From: Burkholderia lata
GTDB lineage: Bacteria > Pseudomonadota > Gammaproteobacteria > Burkholderiales > Burkholderiaceae
Length of the DNA: 64,000 bases
Reading direction: 5' to 3'
Assembly: GCF_000012945.1 (NCBI RefSeq)
Contig: NC_007510.1
Coordinates: 1,116,001-1,180,000, forward strand
Below the pieces are notes generated by a model. That model saw nothing but the letters and a program-made list of their open reading frames with translations, ran no database searches and was not told the DNA's origin. A program made the translations under genes and the position numbers. This document shows positions 45,384-55,190 of the stretch, piece after piece (the first letter of the stretch is position 1; the number at the start of each line of letters is the position of its first letter).

Positions 45384-46388
45384 ATGAACGAGTTAGGCAA
45401 AATATCCCAGAATTCGGTCGCAAGCGGCCAGGTATCGATGCTCGAGATCGACGAAAGCTCGGTCGGTCAGCGTATCGACAATTTCCTTTTGCGCGTCTGT
45501 AAAGGCGTGCCGAAAAGCCATATTTACCGGATCCTTCGCAGCGGCGAAGTGCGCGTGAATAAGGGTCGGGTCGACGCGCAGTACCGACTCGCGTTCGGCG
45601 ACATCGTCCGCGTGCCACCCGTCCGCGTGGCCGCAGCCGACCTCGCGCGCGCCGAAGCCACCATCGTGCCGCCCGCGCACTTCGACGTGCTGTTCGAGGA
45701 CGACGCGATGCTCGTCATCAACAAGCCGGCCGGGGTCGCGGTCCACGGCGGCAGCGGTGTCGCGTTCGGCGTGATCGAGCAGATGCGCCAGGCGCGCCCG
45801 CGCGCGAAATTCCTCGAACTCGTGCACCGGCTCGACCGCGAGACGTCCGGGGTCCTGATGCTCGCGAAGAAGCGCACGGCGCTGGTGGGCCTGCACGAAC
45901 AGATCCGCGAGAACAAGATGGACAAGCGCTACTTCGCGTGCGTCCACGGTGAATGGCAGTCCGACTGGGGGCGTCGCCGCGCGGTGAAGGCGCCGCTGTT
46001 CAAGTATTCGACCCCGGAAGGGGAGCGCCGCGTGCGTGTGCAGGACGACGGGCTGCCGTCGCACACGGTGTTCAACCTCGTCGACCTTTGGCCCGAGTAC
46101 GCGCTTCTCGAAGCGGAACTCAAAACGGGTCGGACCCATCAGATCCGTGTGCACCTCGCGCATCTCGGCCTGCCGATCGCCGGCGACGCCAAGTATGGCG
46201 ATTTCGCACTGAACAAGGCGCTGGCGCGCGCGAATGCGCAGCCGTCGTTGAAACGGATGTTCCTGCATGCGTACCGGCTGCGGCTCGCTCACCCGTTGAC
46301 CGGTGAGGCACTGCAGTTCGATGCGCCGCTGCCGGACGAATGCCGGCGCTTCCTCGACCAACTCAGCGCACTGCGCGATACCGCCTGA
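45384..46388 (+). CDS. rluC: 23S rRNA pseudouridine synthase RluC
   Basis: The protein has 334 residues. It forms pseudouridine at 955, 2504 and 2580 of 23S rRNA (E. coli numbering). An S4 domain at about residues 20-80 (RIDNFLLRVCKGVPKSHIYRIL, RSGEVRVNKGR) is followed by the catalytic domain with the active-site Asp in LVHRLDRETSGVLMLAKK and the typical ELKTGRTHQIRVHLAHLGLPIAGD. ATG 45384 is the first Met of the conserved part; the frame is open upstream without homology. Divergence from rne matches the E. coli arrangement. The HAD gene follows within 5 bp. Confidence 0.96.
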   Translation: MNELGKISQNSVASGQVSMLEIDESSVGQRIDNFLLRVCKGVPKSHIYRILRSGEVRVNKGRVDAQYRLAFGDIVRVPPVRVAAADLARAEATIVPPAHFDVLFEDDAMLVINKPAGVAVHGGSGVAFGVIEQMRQARPRAKFLELVHRLDRETSGVLMLAKKRTALVGLHEQIRENKMDKRYFACVHGEWQSDWGRRRAVKAPLFKYSTPEGERRVRVQDDGLPSHTVFNLVDLWPEYALLEAELKTGRTHQIRVHLAHLGLPIAGDAKYGDFALNKALARANAQPSLKRMFLHAYRLRLAHPLTGEALQFDAPLPDECRRFLDQLSALRDTA

Positions 46389-46393
46389 ACCGC

Positions 46394-47053
46394 ATGGCTC
46401 GACAGCAATTTGACCTGATCGTCTTCGACTGGGACGGCACGCTGATGGATTCGACTGCGCACATCGCGCACAGCATCCAGGCCGCATGCCGCGATCTCGG
46501 CCTGCCCACGCCGTCCGACGAGGCGTCGCGCTACGTGATCGGCCTCGGCCTGCGCGATGCGCTGCAGATTACGGCTCCGACCCTGGATCCGTCCGACTAT
46601 TCGCGGCTCGCCGAGCGCTACCGCTATCACTATCTGCTCGACGACCAGCGCATCGAGCTGTTCGCCGGCGTGCGCGAACTGCTCGCCGAGCTGCGCGACA
46701 CGGGCTATCTGCTCGCCGTTGCAACCGGCAAGGGGCGGGTCGGGCTGAATCGCGTGCTGGACCAGTCGAAGCTGACGAGCCAGTTCGATGCGACGCGCTG
46801 CGCCGACGAAACCTTCTCGAAACCGCATCCGGCGATGCTGCATGAGCTGTCCCGGGAATTGGGGCAGGACCTGTCGCGCACCGTGATGATCGGTGACACG
46901 ACGCACGACCTGCAGATGGCCGCGAGTGCCGGGGCGGCCGGCGTCGGCGTCGCGTACGGCGCGCACACGGCCGATGCACTGGCTGCGCTCGCGCCGCGCT
47001 TCGTCGCGCCGGACGTCGGCGCGCTGGCCGCGTGGCTGCGGGAGCACGCATGA
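46394..47053 (+). CDS. HAD-family hydrolase (phosphoglycolate phosphatase-like)
   Basis: The protein has 219 residues and carries all HAD motifs: FDWDGTLMDS (nucleophile Asp near residue 12), VATGKGRVGL (motif II), the lysine KPHPAML and MIGDTTHDLQMA (motif IV). The cap type resembles phosphoglycolate or pyrophosphate phosphatases, and annotations of close relatives vary, so the substrate stays open. It starts five bases after the rluC stop and overlaps the Rieske gene by ATGA, indicating one operon. Confidence 0.92.
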   Translation: MARQQFDLIVFDWDGTLMDSTAHIAHSIQAACRDLGLPTPSDEASRYVIGLGLRDALQITAPTLDPSDYSRLAERYRYHYLLDDQRIELFAGVRELLAELRDTGYLLAVATGKGRVGLNRVLDQSKLTSQFDATRCADETFSKPHPAMLHELSRELGQDLSRTVMIGDTTHDLQMAASAGAAGVGVAYGAHTADALAALAPRFVAPDVGALAAWLREHA

Positions 47054-47451
47054 GCGCGGCGCCGGACGCCGTGCGTGTGTGCCCGTCGGATGCGCTGGCC
47101 GATGGCGGCGCCGGCGTGCGCGTCGACGCGACGTTGCGCGGCGAGCAGGCCGTCGTGTTCTTCGTGCGCTACGAGGGCCAGGCATACGGTTACCTGAATC
47201 GCTGCGCGCATGTGCCGATGGAGCTCGACTGGGCCGAAGGGCAGTTCTTCGAATCGTCGGGCCTCTACCTGATGTGCGCGACGCATGGCGCGATCTACGA
47301 GCCGAACACCGGCAAGTGCGTCGGCGGCCCGTGCCGTGGCGGCCGCCTGCGGCCGGTCGAGGTCGACGAGCGCGACACGTCCGACGGGCGTGCGGTATTC
47401 TGGGTGCCCGACGCCGACCTGCGTCCCGCCGTTCCCGCCACGACCGACTAA
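47050..47451 (+). CDS. Rieske [2Fe-2S] domain protein
   Basis: The protein has 133 residues. It contains a Rieske-type cluster site: C-x-H in RCAHVPM and C-x-x-H in MCATHGAIYEPNTGKCVGGPCRGG, with a 21-residue spacer, similar to small Rieske ferredoxins. There is no signal peptide or oxygenase domain, so it probably acts as a cytoplasmic electron carrier for an unknown partner. It overlaps the HAD gene and precedes the S49 peptidase gene within 12 bp. The same trio next to rluC is common in Burkholderia as I recall, but no function has been assigned. Confidence 0.9.
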   Translation: MSAAPDAVRVCPSDALADGGAGVRVDATLRGEQAVVFFVRYEGQAYGYLNRCAHVPMELDWAEGQFFESSGLYLMCATHGAIYEPNTGKCVGGPCRGGRLRPVEVDERDTSDGRAVFWVPDADLRPAVPATTD

Positions 47452-47463
47452 CGACAACACTGC

Positions 47464-48456
47464 ATGGCCGACCAACCGAATTCCCCGGATTCCTCCTCCC
47501 GTCCCGACAGCCGTGAACCGAGCTGGGAGCGTGCGGCGCTCGAGCGGATCGCGCTCGCGGCCGTGAAGGAGCAGCGCGCGGCGCGGCGCTGGAAGATCTT
47601 CTTCCGTTTCGCGTTCCTCGCCGTGTTCGTGCTGTTCGCGTTCGCGCTGATCGATTTCTCGAGCGATTCGAAGTTCTCGTCGAGCGGGCGGCATACGGCG
47701 CTCGTGACGATCGACGGCGAGATCGCGGCCGGCGTCAACGCAAACGCCGACGACATCAACACGGCGCTAGATGCCGCGTTCGACGACGACGGCACGGCCG
47801 GGGTCGTGCTGCGGATCAACAGCCCGGGCGGCAGCCCGGTGCAGGCCGGGATGGTGTACGACGAGATTCGCCGGCTGCGCGCGAAGTATCCGGACAAGCC
47901 GCTGTACGTCGTCGTGACCGACATGTGCGCATCGGGCGGCTATTACATCGCGTCCGCGGCCGACAAGATCTTCGTCGACAAGGCGAGCATCGTCGGCTCG
48001 ATCGGCGTGCTGATGGACGGGTTTGGCTTTACTGGCCTGATGGGCAAGCTCGGTGTCGAGCGGCGCCTGCATACGTCGGGTGAAAACAAGGGCTTCTACG
48101 ACCCGTTCTCGCCGGAAACGCCGAAGATGGACGCACATGCGCAGGCGTTGCTCGATCAGGTGCACGCGCAGTTCATCAAGGCCGTGAAGGATGGCCGCGG
48201 CAAGCGGCTGCACGAGACGCCCGACATGTTCTCGGGCCTGTTCTGGACTGGCGAGAAGAGCGTCGAGCTCGGGCTGGCAGACGGCTACGGCACGACTGAC
48301 ACGGTCGCGCGCGACGTGCTGAAGGCGCCTGATCTTGTCGACTATACGGTGAAGGAAAGCCTGACGAACCGCGTCGCGCGCAAGTTTGGCGCGGCCGTCG
48401 GCGGCGCCGCGATGAAGGCGCTGACGGCCGGCGGCGCGTCGGTCAGCTTGCGCTGA
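47464..48456 (+). CDS. S49-family signal-peptide peptidase (SppA-like)
   Basis: The protein has 330 residues with a single N-terminal membrane anchor (FRFAFLAVFVLFAFALIDFS) and the protease domain outside. The catalytic Ser is in DMCASGGYYIASAADKI, and the likely general-base Lys lies about 50 residues further on. The start of the domain, TALVTIDGEIAAG, and VVLRINSPGGSPVQ are conserved. It is the short, single-domain SppA type that degrades leftover signal peptides or membrane fragments. It is the last gene of the rluC-HAD-Rieske-S49 run. Confidence 0.9.
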   Translation: MADQPNSPDSSSRPDSREPSWERAALERIALAAVKEQRAARRWKIFFRFAFLAVFVLFAFALIDFSSDSKFSSSGRHTALVTIDGEIAAGVNANADDINTALDAAFDDDGTAGVVLRINSPGGSPVQAGMVYDEIRRLRAKYPDKPLYVVVTDMCASGGYYIASAADKIFVDKASIVGSIGVLMDGFGFTGLMGKLGVERRLHTSGENKGFYDPFSPETPKMDAHAQALLDQVHAQFIKAVKDGRGKRLHETPDMFSGLFWTGEKSVELGLADGYGTTDTVARDVLKAPDLVDYTVKESLTNRVARKFGAAVGGAAMKALTAGGASVSLR

Positions 48457-48470
48457 TCAGCGCGGAGGCG

Positions 48471-48491
48471 GGCGGGCCGCGATGGCCCGCC
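48471..48491. terminator. GC-rich hairpin between convergent S49 peptidase and RsmI-like genes
   Basis: GGCGGGCC pairs with GGCCCGCC around GCGAT. There is no T-tract, so it is at best a weak terminator or mRNA-end stabiliser. Confidence 0.35.
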
Positions 48492-48518
48492 GTTCACGTG
48501 GCGGATCGCCTGCTGCGT

Positions 48519-49241
48519 TCAGTTCGCCAGCAGCAGGAAGATCGCAGGGCGCTTGTGCAGGTTCGGTGCAGGCGCCTTTTTCCAGTCCGTGACGGTACGG
48601 CTCGCGATCGTCTCGGTCGGGAGGGTCAGGTCGGCCGCGACGCAGATCTGCGTCGACGGCGCGCAGGTCGCGACGAGCGTGTCGAGCATCGCGTGATTCC
48701 GGTACGGCGTTTCAATGAAGATCTGCGTCTGGCGCGCCTTGCGTGACAGTTGCTCGAGTTCGCGCAGGCGTTTCGCGCGCGCGGCCGCGTCGACCGGCAG
48801 ATAGCCATTGAACGCGAAACTCTGGCCGTTCAGGCCCGATGCCATCAACGCGAGCAGGATTGAACTCGGCCCGACGAGCGGCACGACCTTCACGCCGCGC
48901 TCGTGCGCGCGGCGCACCAGCAATGCACCGGGATCGGCGACGGCCGGGCAGCCGGCCTCCGACACGAGGCCGGCGTCCGCACCGGCCAGGATGGGTGCGA
49001 GCAACCGGTCGATGGCGCCGGCCGGCGTATTGACGTTCAGTTCGCTGATCTCGATTTCCTGGATCGGGCGCGTCGTGCCGATCTTCTTCAGGAAAGCGCG
49101 GGTCGTTTTCGCGTTCTCGCCGATGTAATAGCCGAGCGTGCCGGCGCGGGCCTGAACGGCCGCGGGCAGGACGGCCGCGAGCATCGATTCGTCGCCTTCG
49201 CCGAGCGTGTTCGGGACGAGGTAAAGCGTGCCGGCGGTCAT
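48519..49241 (-). CDS. RsmI-like SAM-dependent methyltransferase (tetrapyrrole methylase fold)
   Basis: The protein has 240 residues. It shares the tetrapyrrole-methylase fold of RsmI: it begins [14 protein letters not shown], has [24 protein letters not shown], and [30 protein letters not shown]. Canonical RsmI (16S C1402 2'-O-methylation) has different N- and C-terminal motifs, so this is a paralogue with unknown substrate. It overlaps the Maf gene by four bases (ATGA). Confidence 0.88.
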   Translation of the reverse strand: MTAGTLYLVPNTLGEGDESMLAAVLPAAVQARAGTLGYYIGENAKTTRAFLKKIGTTRPIQEIEISELNVNTPAGAIDRLLAPILAGADAGLVSEAGCPAVADPGALLVRRAHERGVKVVPLVGPSSILLALMASGLNGQSFAFNGYLPVDAAARAKRLRELEQLSRKARQTQIFIETPYRNHAMLDTLVATCAPSTQICVAADLTLPTETIASRTVTDWKKAPAPNLHKRPAIFLLLAN

Positions 49242-49870
49242 GCGCGGTCTCCACGGGTGGTTGCAAACAACGGATAGTCGGCGGCGCGCAGCATGCGCGT
49301 GAGTGCGATCAGCGGCAGGCCGACGAGGGCGGTCGGGTCGTTCGAGTCGATCGCGTCGAGCAGTGCGATGCCGAGCCCTTCGGACTTCGCGCTGCCGGCG
49401 ACGTCGTACGGCGTTTCCGCGCGCAGGTACGCGTCGAGTTCGGCCTCGGGCAGCGAGCGGAAGCGCACGTGCGTGACGATGTCCTCGACCTGCGCTTCGC
49501 CCGTCCGGCTGTCGTACAGGCAGAGTGCGCTGTGGAATTCGACTTCGCGGCCCTGCATCGACACGAGTTGCGCGAGCGCACGCTCATGGGTGCCGGGCTT
49601 GCCGATCTGGAGGCCGTCGAAGGTCGCGACCTGGTCCGACCCGATCACGAGCACGCCGTCCGGCGCGTCGATCGTGGCTGCGACGGCGCGCGCTTTCGCG
49701 GCGGCGAGGCGCAGGGCGGTCGCGGCCGGCGTTTCGCCGTCGTGCGGGGTTTCGTCGAGGTCGGGCGACACGACGTCGAAGGGGATGCCGAGGCGCTCGA
49801 GGAGCGCGCGGCGGTAGCGTGAACTGGAGGCAAGAATCAGCCGCGGCGGGCGGCAAACGGTATCCGGCAT
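49238..49870 (-). CDS. Maf-like nucleotide pyrophosphatase (YceF type)
   Basis: The protein has 210 residues. Maf proteins hydrolyse non-canonical or modified nucleoside triphosphates; the YceF group prefers m7GTP. Diagnostic parts are [21 protein letters not shown], the [10 protein letters not shown] loop and [14 protein letters not shown] with the catalytic Asp, followed by [14 protein letters not shown]. It is divergent from yceD, as in E. coli yceF-yceD, and coupled to the downstream methyltransferase gene by the ATGA overlap. Confidence 0.94.
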   Translation of the reverse strand: MPDTVCRPPRLILASSSRYRRALLERLGIPFDVVSPDLDETPHDGETPAATALRLAAAKARAVAATIDAPDGVLVIGSDQVATFDGLQIGKPGTHERALAQLVSMQGREVEFHSALCLYDSRTGEAQVEDIVTHVRFRSLPEAELDAYLRAETPYDVAGSAKSEGLGIALLDAIDSNDPTALVGLPLIALTRMLRAADYPLFATTRGDRA

Positions 49871-49933
49871 GGTCGGTTGGATCGGTGAGTCGTCGGGTAA
49901 TGCGCGGCGTTGCGCGGACGCAAGCTTAAGTGA

Positions 49934-49962
49934 TTGACCGCAAAAGGTAAAACAGGTATGCT
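49934..49962 (+). promoter_or_regulatory. Sigma-70 promoter of the yceD-rpmF cluster
   Basis: TTGACC (49934-49939), a 17-bp spacer and TATGCT (49957-49962) form a good promoter. Transcription should start near 49969, giving a ~130-nt leader with a possible 7-bp stem (49977-49983 with 50000-50006). Confidence 0.7.
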
Positions 49963-50099
49963 TTCCCGCTTTTCGTCGGCAGGCTTTCGTGTGGTGGCGC
50001 CTGCCGGGTCTTCGGAAGTAAAGTACGTCATCTGCGGATGAGCCGTACGCGAGCGGTACCAAGCCGGATTCGCAAGTCAGCCTGTAGGCAGGAGCGCAC

Positions 50100-50735
50100 A
50101 TGAACACTTCTTCTGGCAAACCGGCTGCGGCGCTTGATCCGCATGCGATCGACCTGTTCGAGTTCGCCCGCAGCGGGCGGCAGGCAGCAGGTGCGGTGCA
50201 CCTCTCGCAACTGCCGCGCATGTTAAACGAAGTGCCTGCGGACGCGCCAGATCGCGACACGGTCTTCACATGGCAGGCGGAAGGGTTCACCCAGAAGGAG
50301 TTGCAGGACGACGGCGCCGATGGGCAGCAGCCGTATCTGCGGCTTGCGGTGCACGGCCATGCGTGGCTCACGTGCCAGCGCTGCATGACCCCGTACGACC
50401 AGACGTTCGGCGTCGACATGACGTACCGGGTGGTCGCGACCGAAGAAGAAGCTGAAGAATTTCCGCTCGACGACGATGAAGCCGATGTGATCGTGGGCTC
50501 ACGCCAGTTCGATCTCGTCGACTTGATCGAAGAGGAATTGCTGCTTTCGTTGCCGCTCGTGCCCAAGCACGAGGTTTGCCCGGCAGTTCACGAAAGCCTC
50601 GTGTCGGGTGCGAGCGGTCCCGCGGAAGAGACGGACGAGGAGTCCGACGAAGCCGGGGACGAAGGCAAACGGCCGAATCCGTTCGCAGCGCTGGAAGCGC
50701 TGAAGAAGGACGGTGACGGCACCAAGAAACACTAA
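50100..50735 (+). CDS. yceD: YceD-family protein (DUF177)
   Basis: The protein has 211 residues. The conserved core is [25 protein letters not shown], followed by the [18 protein letters not shown] motif with its second cysteine pair position (CPAVH). YceD is coupled to rpmF across bacteria and affects 23S rRNA processing or ribosomal assembly. The C terminus is acidic ([15 protein letters not shown]) and ends in a Lys-rich tail. AGGAG lies upstream of the ATG. It is the first gene of the cluster that leads into fatty-acid genes. Confidence 0.94.
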   Translation: MNTSSGKPAAALDPHAIDLFEFARSGRQAAGAVHLSQLPRMLNEVPADAPDRDTVFTWQAEGFTQKELQDDGADGQQPYLRLAVHGHAWLTCQRCMTPYDQTFGVDMTYRVVATEEEAEEFPLDDDEADVIVGSRQFDLVDLIEEELLLSLPLVPKHEVCPAVHESLVSGASGPAEETDEESDEAGDEGKRPNPFAALEALKKDGDGTKKH

Positions 50736-50779
50736 GCAGTTGTGGCGCGGGAAGGCGTAAAGGCTTTGGGCCAGGGTAG

Positions 50780-50808
50780 TTAAGCGCCGGATCGGGCTGT
50801 GTTAGAAT
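50780..50808 (+). promoter_or_regulatory. Candidate internal promoter for rpmF
   Basis: TTAAGC (50780-50785), a 17-bp spacer and TAGAAT (50803-50808) lie between yceD and rpmF. The -35 match is weak. Confidence 0.45.
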
Positions 50809-50833
50809 CCGGAAAATCAATTAGGAGTTAGTC

Positions 50834-51013
50834 ATGGCAGTCCAGCAAAACAAGAAGTCGCCGTCGAAGCGCGGCATGCATCGTTCGCACGATTTCCTGA
50901 CGGCAGCGCCGCTGGCAGTCGAGCCGAGCACGGGTGAAGTGCATCTGCGTCACCACGTCAGCCCGAACGGCTACTATCGCGGCAAGAAAGTCGTCAAGAC
51001 GAAGAACGACTAA
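50834..51013 (+). CDS. rpmF: 50S ribosomal protein L32
   Basis: This 59-residue protein starts [20 protein letters not shown] and ends in [12 protein letters not shown], the typical L32 pattern of this group. Unlike many L32 proteins it lacks the four zinc-binding cysteines, so it is the C-minus form that does not need zinc. TTAGGAGTT provides the ribosome-binding site. It is followed by a clear terminator, which should limit transcription into plsX. Confidence 0.97.
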
Positions 51014-51089
51014 GCGTCAAGTCACGCGTTGCGCGCTACGCTTGCCGTTCGCGTGACAACTGGTTCGCTTGACACTTTCCTGGCTCGAC

Positions 51090-51119
51090 AAAAAGGCGGC
51101 ATTCATCTGCCGCTTTTTT
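51090..51119 (+). terminator. Terminator after rpmF
   Basis: AAAAGGCGGCA pairs with TGCCGCTTTTTT around a small loop, with A-run and T-run flanks. It ends 24 bp before the plsX start, so plsX probably relies on read-through or on a promoter not recognised here. Confidence 0.85.
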
Positions 51120-51142
51120 GTGCCTGAAATTCGTCGCATTCC

Positions 51143-52249
51143 ATGACCGTAAAGCTCACAATCGATTGCATGGGAGGCGACCACGGCCCGTCCGTGACCG
51201 TTCCCGCGGCAGTCAAGTTCGTCCGCGCGCATCCCGATGCGCACCTGATGCTCGTCGGCATCGAAAGCGCGATCCGCGCTCAGCTGAAAAAGCTGAAAGC
51301 CCTCGACGATCCCGCGCTGACCATCGTTCCCGCCACCGAAGTCGTGGCGATGGACGACCCTGTCGAAGTGGCGCTGCGCAAGAAGAAGGATTCTTCGATG
51401 CGCGTCGCACTCAACCACGTCAAGGAAGGCGCGGCGCAGGCCTGCATCTCCGCCGGCAATACCGGCGCGCTGATGGCCGTTTCCCGTTACGTACTCAAGA
51501 CGCTGCCCGGCATCGAGCGGCCCGCGATCGCGTTCGCATTGCCGAACCCGACCGGCTACACGATGATGCTGGACCTCGGCGCGAACGTCGACTGCGAACC
51601 GCAGCACCTGCTGCAGTTCGCGGAAATGGGGCATGCACTCGTGGCCGCGCTCGAAGGCAAGGAGCGTCCGACGATCGGCCTGCTGAACATCGGCGAAGAG
51701 GTGATCAAGGGTAACGAGACGATCAAGCGCGCAGGCGAACTGCTGCGCGCCAGCACGCTCAATTTCCGCGGCAACGTCGAAGGCAACGACATCTACAAGG
51801 GCACGGTCGACGTGATCGTGTGCGACGGCTTCGTCGGCAACGTCGCGCTGAAGACGTCCGAGGGGCTTGCGCAGATGCTGTCGGACATCATCCGCGAGGA
51901 GTTCGGCCGTTCGCTGATGTCGAAGCTGATGGCGCTGCTCGCACTGCCTGTCCTGATGCGTTTCAAGAAGCGCGTCGACCACCGCCAGTACAACGGCGCG
52001 GCGCTGCTGGGGCTGAAAAGCCTCGTGATCAAGAGCCACGGTTCGGCCGATGCCTACGCGTTTGAGTGGGCGATCAAACGCGGGTATGATGCCGTCAAAA
52101 ACGGCGTGCTGGAGCGCCTCGCGCGCGCGATGGCGGATAATTCAGTGTCGCTCGGCGAAGGCGAACACAACGCGGGCGGCGCGGGCCATGCAAGCCCCGC
52201 CGCAGGCCATCACGCCGAACCTTCCGCTGCGCAATCCTCTAAAGCATAA
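51143..52249 (+). CDS. plsX: Phosphate acyltransferase PlsX
   Basis: The protein has 368 residues. It converts acyl-ACP to acyl-phosphate for PlsY, the first committed step of phospholipid synthesis. The conserved start [40 protein letters not shown] and [21 protein letters not shown] are present. The C-terminal ~35 residues are Ala/His/Ser-rich and probably disordered, an extension beyond E. coli PlsX. The stop TAA directly abuts the fabH ATG. Confidence 0.97.
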   Translation: MTVKLTIDCMGGDHGPSVTVPAAVKFVRAHPDAHLMLVGIESAIRAQLKKLKALDDPALTIVPATEVVAMDDPVEVALRKKKDSSMRVALNHVKEGAAQACISAGNTGALMAVSRYVLKTLPGIERPAIAFALPNPTGYTMMLDLGANVDCEPQHLLQFAEMGHALVAALEGKERPTIGLLNIGEEVIKGNETIKRAGELLRASTLNFRGNVEGNDIYKGTVDVIVCDGFVGNVALKTSEGLAQMLSDIIREEFGRSLMSKLMALLALPVLMRFKKRVDHRQYNGAALLGLKSLVIKSHGSADAYAFEWAIKRGYDAVKNGVLERLARAMADNSVSLGEGEHNAGGAGHASPAAGHHAEPSAAQSSKA

Positions 52250-53239
52250 ATGGCCCAATCGACTCTCTATTCCCGCGTGCTCGGCACGGGCAGCTACCTG
52301 CCGCCTGACCGCGTCACGAACCAGCAGTTGACCGATCGCCTTGCGAAGGAAGGCATCGAGACGAGCGATGAATGGATCGTTGCGCGCACGGGTATCCATG
52401 CGCGCCATTTCGCCGCACCGGACGTCACGACCAGCGACCTCGCGCTCGAGGCGTCGCGCCGCGCGATTGAAGCCGCCGGCATCGATCCGCAGTCGATCGA
52501 CCTGATCATCGTCGCGACTTCGACCCCCGATTTCGTGTTCCCGAGCACCGCGTGCCTGCTGCAGAACAAGCTCGGCATCAAGAACGGCGGCGCGGCATTC
52601 GACGTGCAGGCCGTGTGTTCGGGCTTCGCGTACGCGATGGCGACGGCCGACAGCTTCATCCGCAGCGGCCAGCACCGCACGGCGCTTGTCATCGGTGCGG
52701 AGACGTTCTCGCGCATTCTCGACTTCAAGGACCGCACGACCTGCGTGCTGTTCGGCGACGGTGCGGGCGCGGTGATCCTGTCCGCGTCGGAAGAGCCGGG
52801 CGTGCTCGGCAGCGCACTGCACGCGGACGGCAGCTATTCGCACATCCTCTGCACGCCGGGCAACGTCAACCGCGGCGTGATCGAAGGCAGCGCGTTCCTG
52901 TACATGGACGGGCAGGCCGTGTTCAAGCTCGCGGTCAACGTGCTCGAAAAGGTCGCGATCGAGGCGCTCGCGAAGGCGAATCTCGCGCCCGAGCAGATCG
53001 ACTGGCTGATTCCGCACCAGGCCAACATCCGCATCATGACCAGCACCTGCCGCAAGCTCGGCCTGCCGCAGGAGCGCATGGTCGTGACGGTCGACCAGCA
53101 CGGCAACACGTCGGCTGCGTCGATCCCGCTGGCATTCGACACCGCGGTGCGCGACGGTCGCATCCAGCGCGGCCAGCACGTGCTGATCGAAGGCGTCGGC
53201 GGCGGCTTCACCTGGGGCGCGTCGGTCTTCCGCTACTGA
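52250..53239 (+). CDS. fabH: 3-oxoacyl-ACP synthase III FabH
   Basis: The protein has 329 residues. It starts fatty-acid synthesis by condensing acetyl-CoA with malonyl-ACP. The active site consists of Cys123 ([10 protein letters not shown]), the His in IPHQANIRI and the Asn in [13 protein letters not shown]. The order plsX-fabH-fabD-fabG-acpP-fabF is the same as in E. coli. The start abuts the plsX stop, so translation is coupled. Confidence 0.98.
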   Translation: MAQSTLYSRVLGTGSYLPPDRVTNQQLTDRLAKEGIETSDEWIVARTGIHARHFAAPDVTTSDLALEASRRAIEAAGIDPQSIDLIIVATSTPDFVFPSTACLLQNKLGIKNGGAAFDVQAVCSGFAYAMATADSFIRSGQHRTALVIGAETFSRILDFKDRTTCVLFGDGAGAVILSASEEPGVLGSALHADGSYSHILCTPGNVNRGVIEGSAFLYMDGQAVFKLAVNVLEKVAIEALAKANLAPEQIDWLIPHQANIRIMTSTCRKLGLPQERMVVTVDQHGNTSAASIPLAFDTAVRDGRIQRGQHVLIEGVGGGFTWGASVFRY

Positions 53240-53327
53240 TCTGATCCGCAGCGCGCGATTGCTGCGCGCGGATCCCATCGGCGCGCCGTTCGTGCGCGCC
53301 GTCCGAATCGATTCAATTGGGGACGAT

Positions 53328-54260
53328 ATGAAATTTGCATTCGTATTTCCGGGGCAGGGCTCGCAGGCGGTCGGCATGCTCAACGCATTCGCCGATCTGG
53401 CCATCGTGCGCGAGACGGTCCAGGAAGCGTCCGATGCACTCAATCAGGATCTCGGCAAGCTGATCGCCGAAGGCCCGGTCGAGGACCTGAACCTCACCAC
53501 CAACACGCAGCCCGTGATGCTCACCGCAGCCTATGCGTGCTATCGCGCGTGGCAGCAGGCAGGCGGCCCGGCGCCGTCGATCGTCGCCGGCCACAGCCTC
53601 GGTGAATACACGGCGCTCGTCGCTGCCGGCGCGCTCGCGTTCAAGGACGCGGTGCCGCTCGTGCGCTTCCGCGCGCAGGCGATGCAGACGGCCGTGCCGG
53701 TCGGCCAGGGCGGCATGGCCGCGATCCTGGGCCTCGATGACGACACGGTGCGCGCGGTCTGCGCCGAAGCGGCGGAAGCGGGCGTTGTCGAAGCGGTGAA
53801 CTTCAATGCCCCCGCGCAGGTCGTTATCGCAGGCAACAAGGCCGCGGTCGAAAAGGCCTGCGAGATCGCGAAGGCGAAGGGCGCGAAGCGCGCACTGCCG
53901 CTGCCGGTGTCGGCGCCGTTCCATTCGTCGCTGCTCAAGCCGGCGTCGGACCAGCTGCGCGACTATCTCGCGAACGTCGACGTCAAGGCGCCGCAGATTC
54001 CGGTCGTCAACAACATCGACGTCGCCGTGGTCGGCGATCCGGCTGCGATCAAGGATGCGCTGGTGCGCCAGGCCGCGGGCCCGGTGCGCTGGGTCGAATG
54101 CGTGCAGCACATCGCCGGCACGGGCGTCACGCACGTGATCGAATGCGGTCCGGGCAAGGTGCTCGCCGGCCTGACGAAGCGTATCGACAGCAACCTGACG
54201 GGCGCGTCGGTATTCGATCCGGCTTCGCTCGACGAAGCGCTCAAGCTGGTGACCGCCTGA
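53328..54260 (+). CDS. fabD: Malonyl-CoA:ACP transacylase FabD
   Basis: The protein has 310 residues. It transfers malonyl from CoA to ACP. The catalytic Ser90 is in VAGHSLGEYTALVAAGAL; FAFVFPGQGSQAVGM at the start and the His in LPVSAPFHSSLLKPA complete the site. The ATG at 53328 is preceded by GGGGACG; the longer frame upstream overlaps intergenic sequence without homology. It follows fabH by 88 bp. Confidence 0.98.
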   Translation: MKFAFVFPGQGSQAVGMLNAFADLAIVRETVQEASDALNQDLGKLIAEGPVEDLNLTTNTQPVMLTAAYACYRAWQQAGGPAPSIVAGHSLGEYTALVAAGALAFKDAVPLVRFRAQAMQTAVPVGQGGMAAILGLDDDTVRAVCAEAAEAGVVEAVNFNAPAQVVIAGNKAAVEKACEIAKAKGAKRALPLPVSAPFHSSLLKPASDQLRDYLANVDVKAPQIPVVNNIDVAVVGDPAAIKDALVRQAAGPVRWVECVQHIAGTGVTHVIECGPGKVLAGLTKRIDSNLTGASVFDPASLDEALKLVTA

Positions 54261-54296
54261 CGCGGCGCCTTTTCTCAAGAGACGGATATTCGATTC

Positions 54297-55046
54297 ATGG
54301 ACAAGACTCTCGATAAACAGGTTGCGATCGTCACCGGCGCATCGCGCGGCATCGGCCGTTCGATCGCGCTCGAGCTCGCGCGCCTGGGCGCGACGGTGAT
54401 CGGCACGGCGACGAGCGAATCGGGCGCTGCTGCGATTACCGCGGCGTTCGCGGAAGCGGGCGTCACGGGCCGCGGTGCGGTGCTGAACGTCAACGATGCA
54501 GCCGCCGCCGAGGCGCTGATCGACGCGACCGTGAAGGAATTCGGCGCACTGAACGTGCTCGTGAACAACGCGGGCATCACGCAGGACCAGCTCGCGATGC
54601 GCATGAAGGACGAAGACTGGGACGCGGTGATCGACACCAACCTGAAGTCGGTGTTCCGCCTGTCGCGTGCGGTGCTGCGCCCGATGATGAAGGCGCGTGG
54701 CGGCCGCATCATCAACATCACGTCGGTGGTCGGCTCGGCCGGCAACCCGGGTCAGGTCAACTACGCGGCTGCAAAGGCCGGCGTGGCGGGCATGACGCGT
54801 GCGCTCGCGCGCGAAATCGGCAGCCGCGGCATCACCGTGAACTGCGTGGCGCCGGGCTTCATCGACACCGACATGACGAAGACGCTGCCGGAAGAGCAGC
54901 AGACCGCGCTCAAGACCCAGATTCCGCTCGGCCGCCTCGGCAGCCCGGAAGACATCGCCCATGCCGTCGCGTTCCTCGCATCGCCGCAAGCCGGTTACAT
55001 CACCGGTACGACGCTGCACGTGAACGGCGGCATGTACATGTCGTAA
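54297..55046 (+). CDS. fabG: 3-oxoacyl-ACP reductase FabG
   Basis: The protein has 249 residues. It is the NADPH-dependent short-chain dehydrogenase that reduces beta-ketoacyl-ACP. The Rossmann motif TGASRGIGRSIALELA, VNNAGITQDQLAMRMKDEDWD and the catalytic Ser/Tyr/Lys in NITSVVGSAGNPGQVNYAAAKAG are intact. It lies 36 bp after fabD. Confidence 0.98.
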   Translation: MDKTLDKQVAIVTGASRGIGRSIALELARLGATVIGTATSESGAAAITAAFAEAGVTGRGAVLNVNDAAAAEALIDATVKEFGALNVLVNNAGITQDQLAMRMKDEDWDAVIDTNLKSVFRLSRAVLRPMMKARGGRIINITSVVGSAGNPGQVNYAAAKAGVAGMTRALAREIGSRGITVNCVAPGFIDTDMTKTLPEEQQTALKTQIPLGRLGSPEDIAHAVAFLASPQAGYITGTTLHVNGGMYMS

Positions 55047-55094
55047 CGATTTTCGTTTACCATCCGCGCCGTATCCCGATTTTCAGGCGGATCG

Positions 55095-55116
55095 GCGCTT
55101 GATCGACCATCAAGCC
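55095..55116 (+). repeat. Short inverted repeat upstream of acpP
   Basis: GCTTGAT (55097-55103) and ATCAAGC (55109-55115) form a 7-bp dyad around CGACC without a T-tract. It could be an operator or an mRNA hairpin; no known regulator site is matched. Confidence 0.35.
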
Positions 55117-55190
55117 AACGTGCGTTTTGGCGTCAGCAAACCTGATAAAATGCGCGCACTTGTAAATCTGAACTTTCCCTCGGAGGGGTA

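Noticed and set aside
44883..45400. Short ORFs in the rne-rluC gap
   Set aside because: They overlap each other in several frames, show no motif, and coincide with hairpins, which better fits a non-coding leader.
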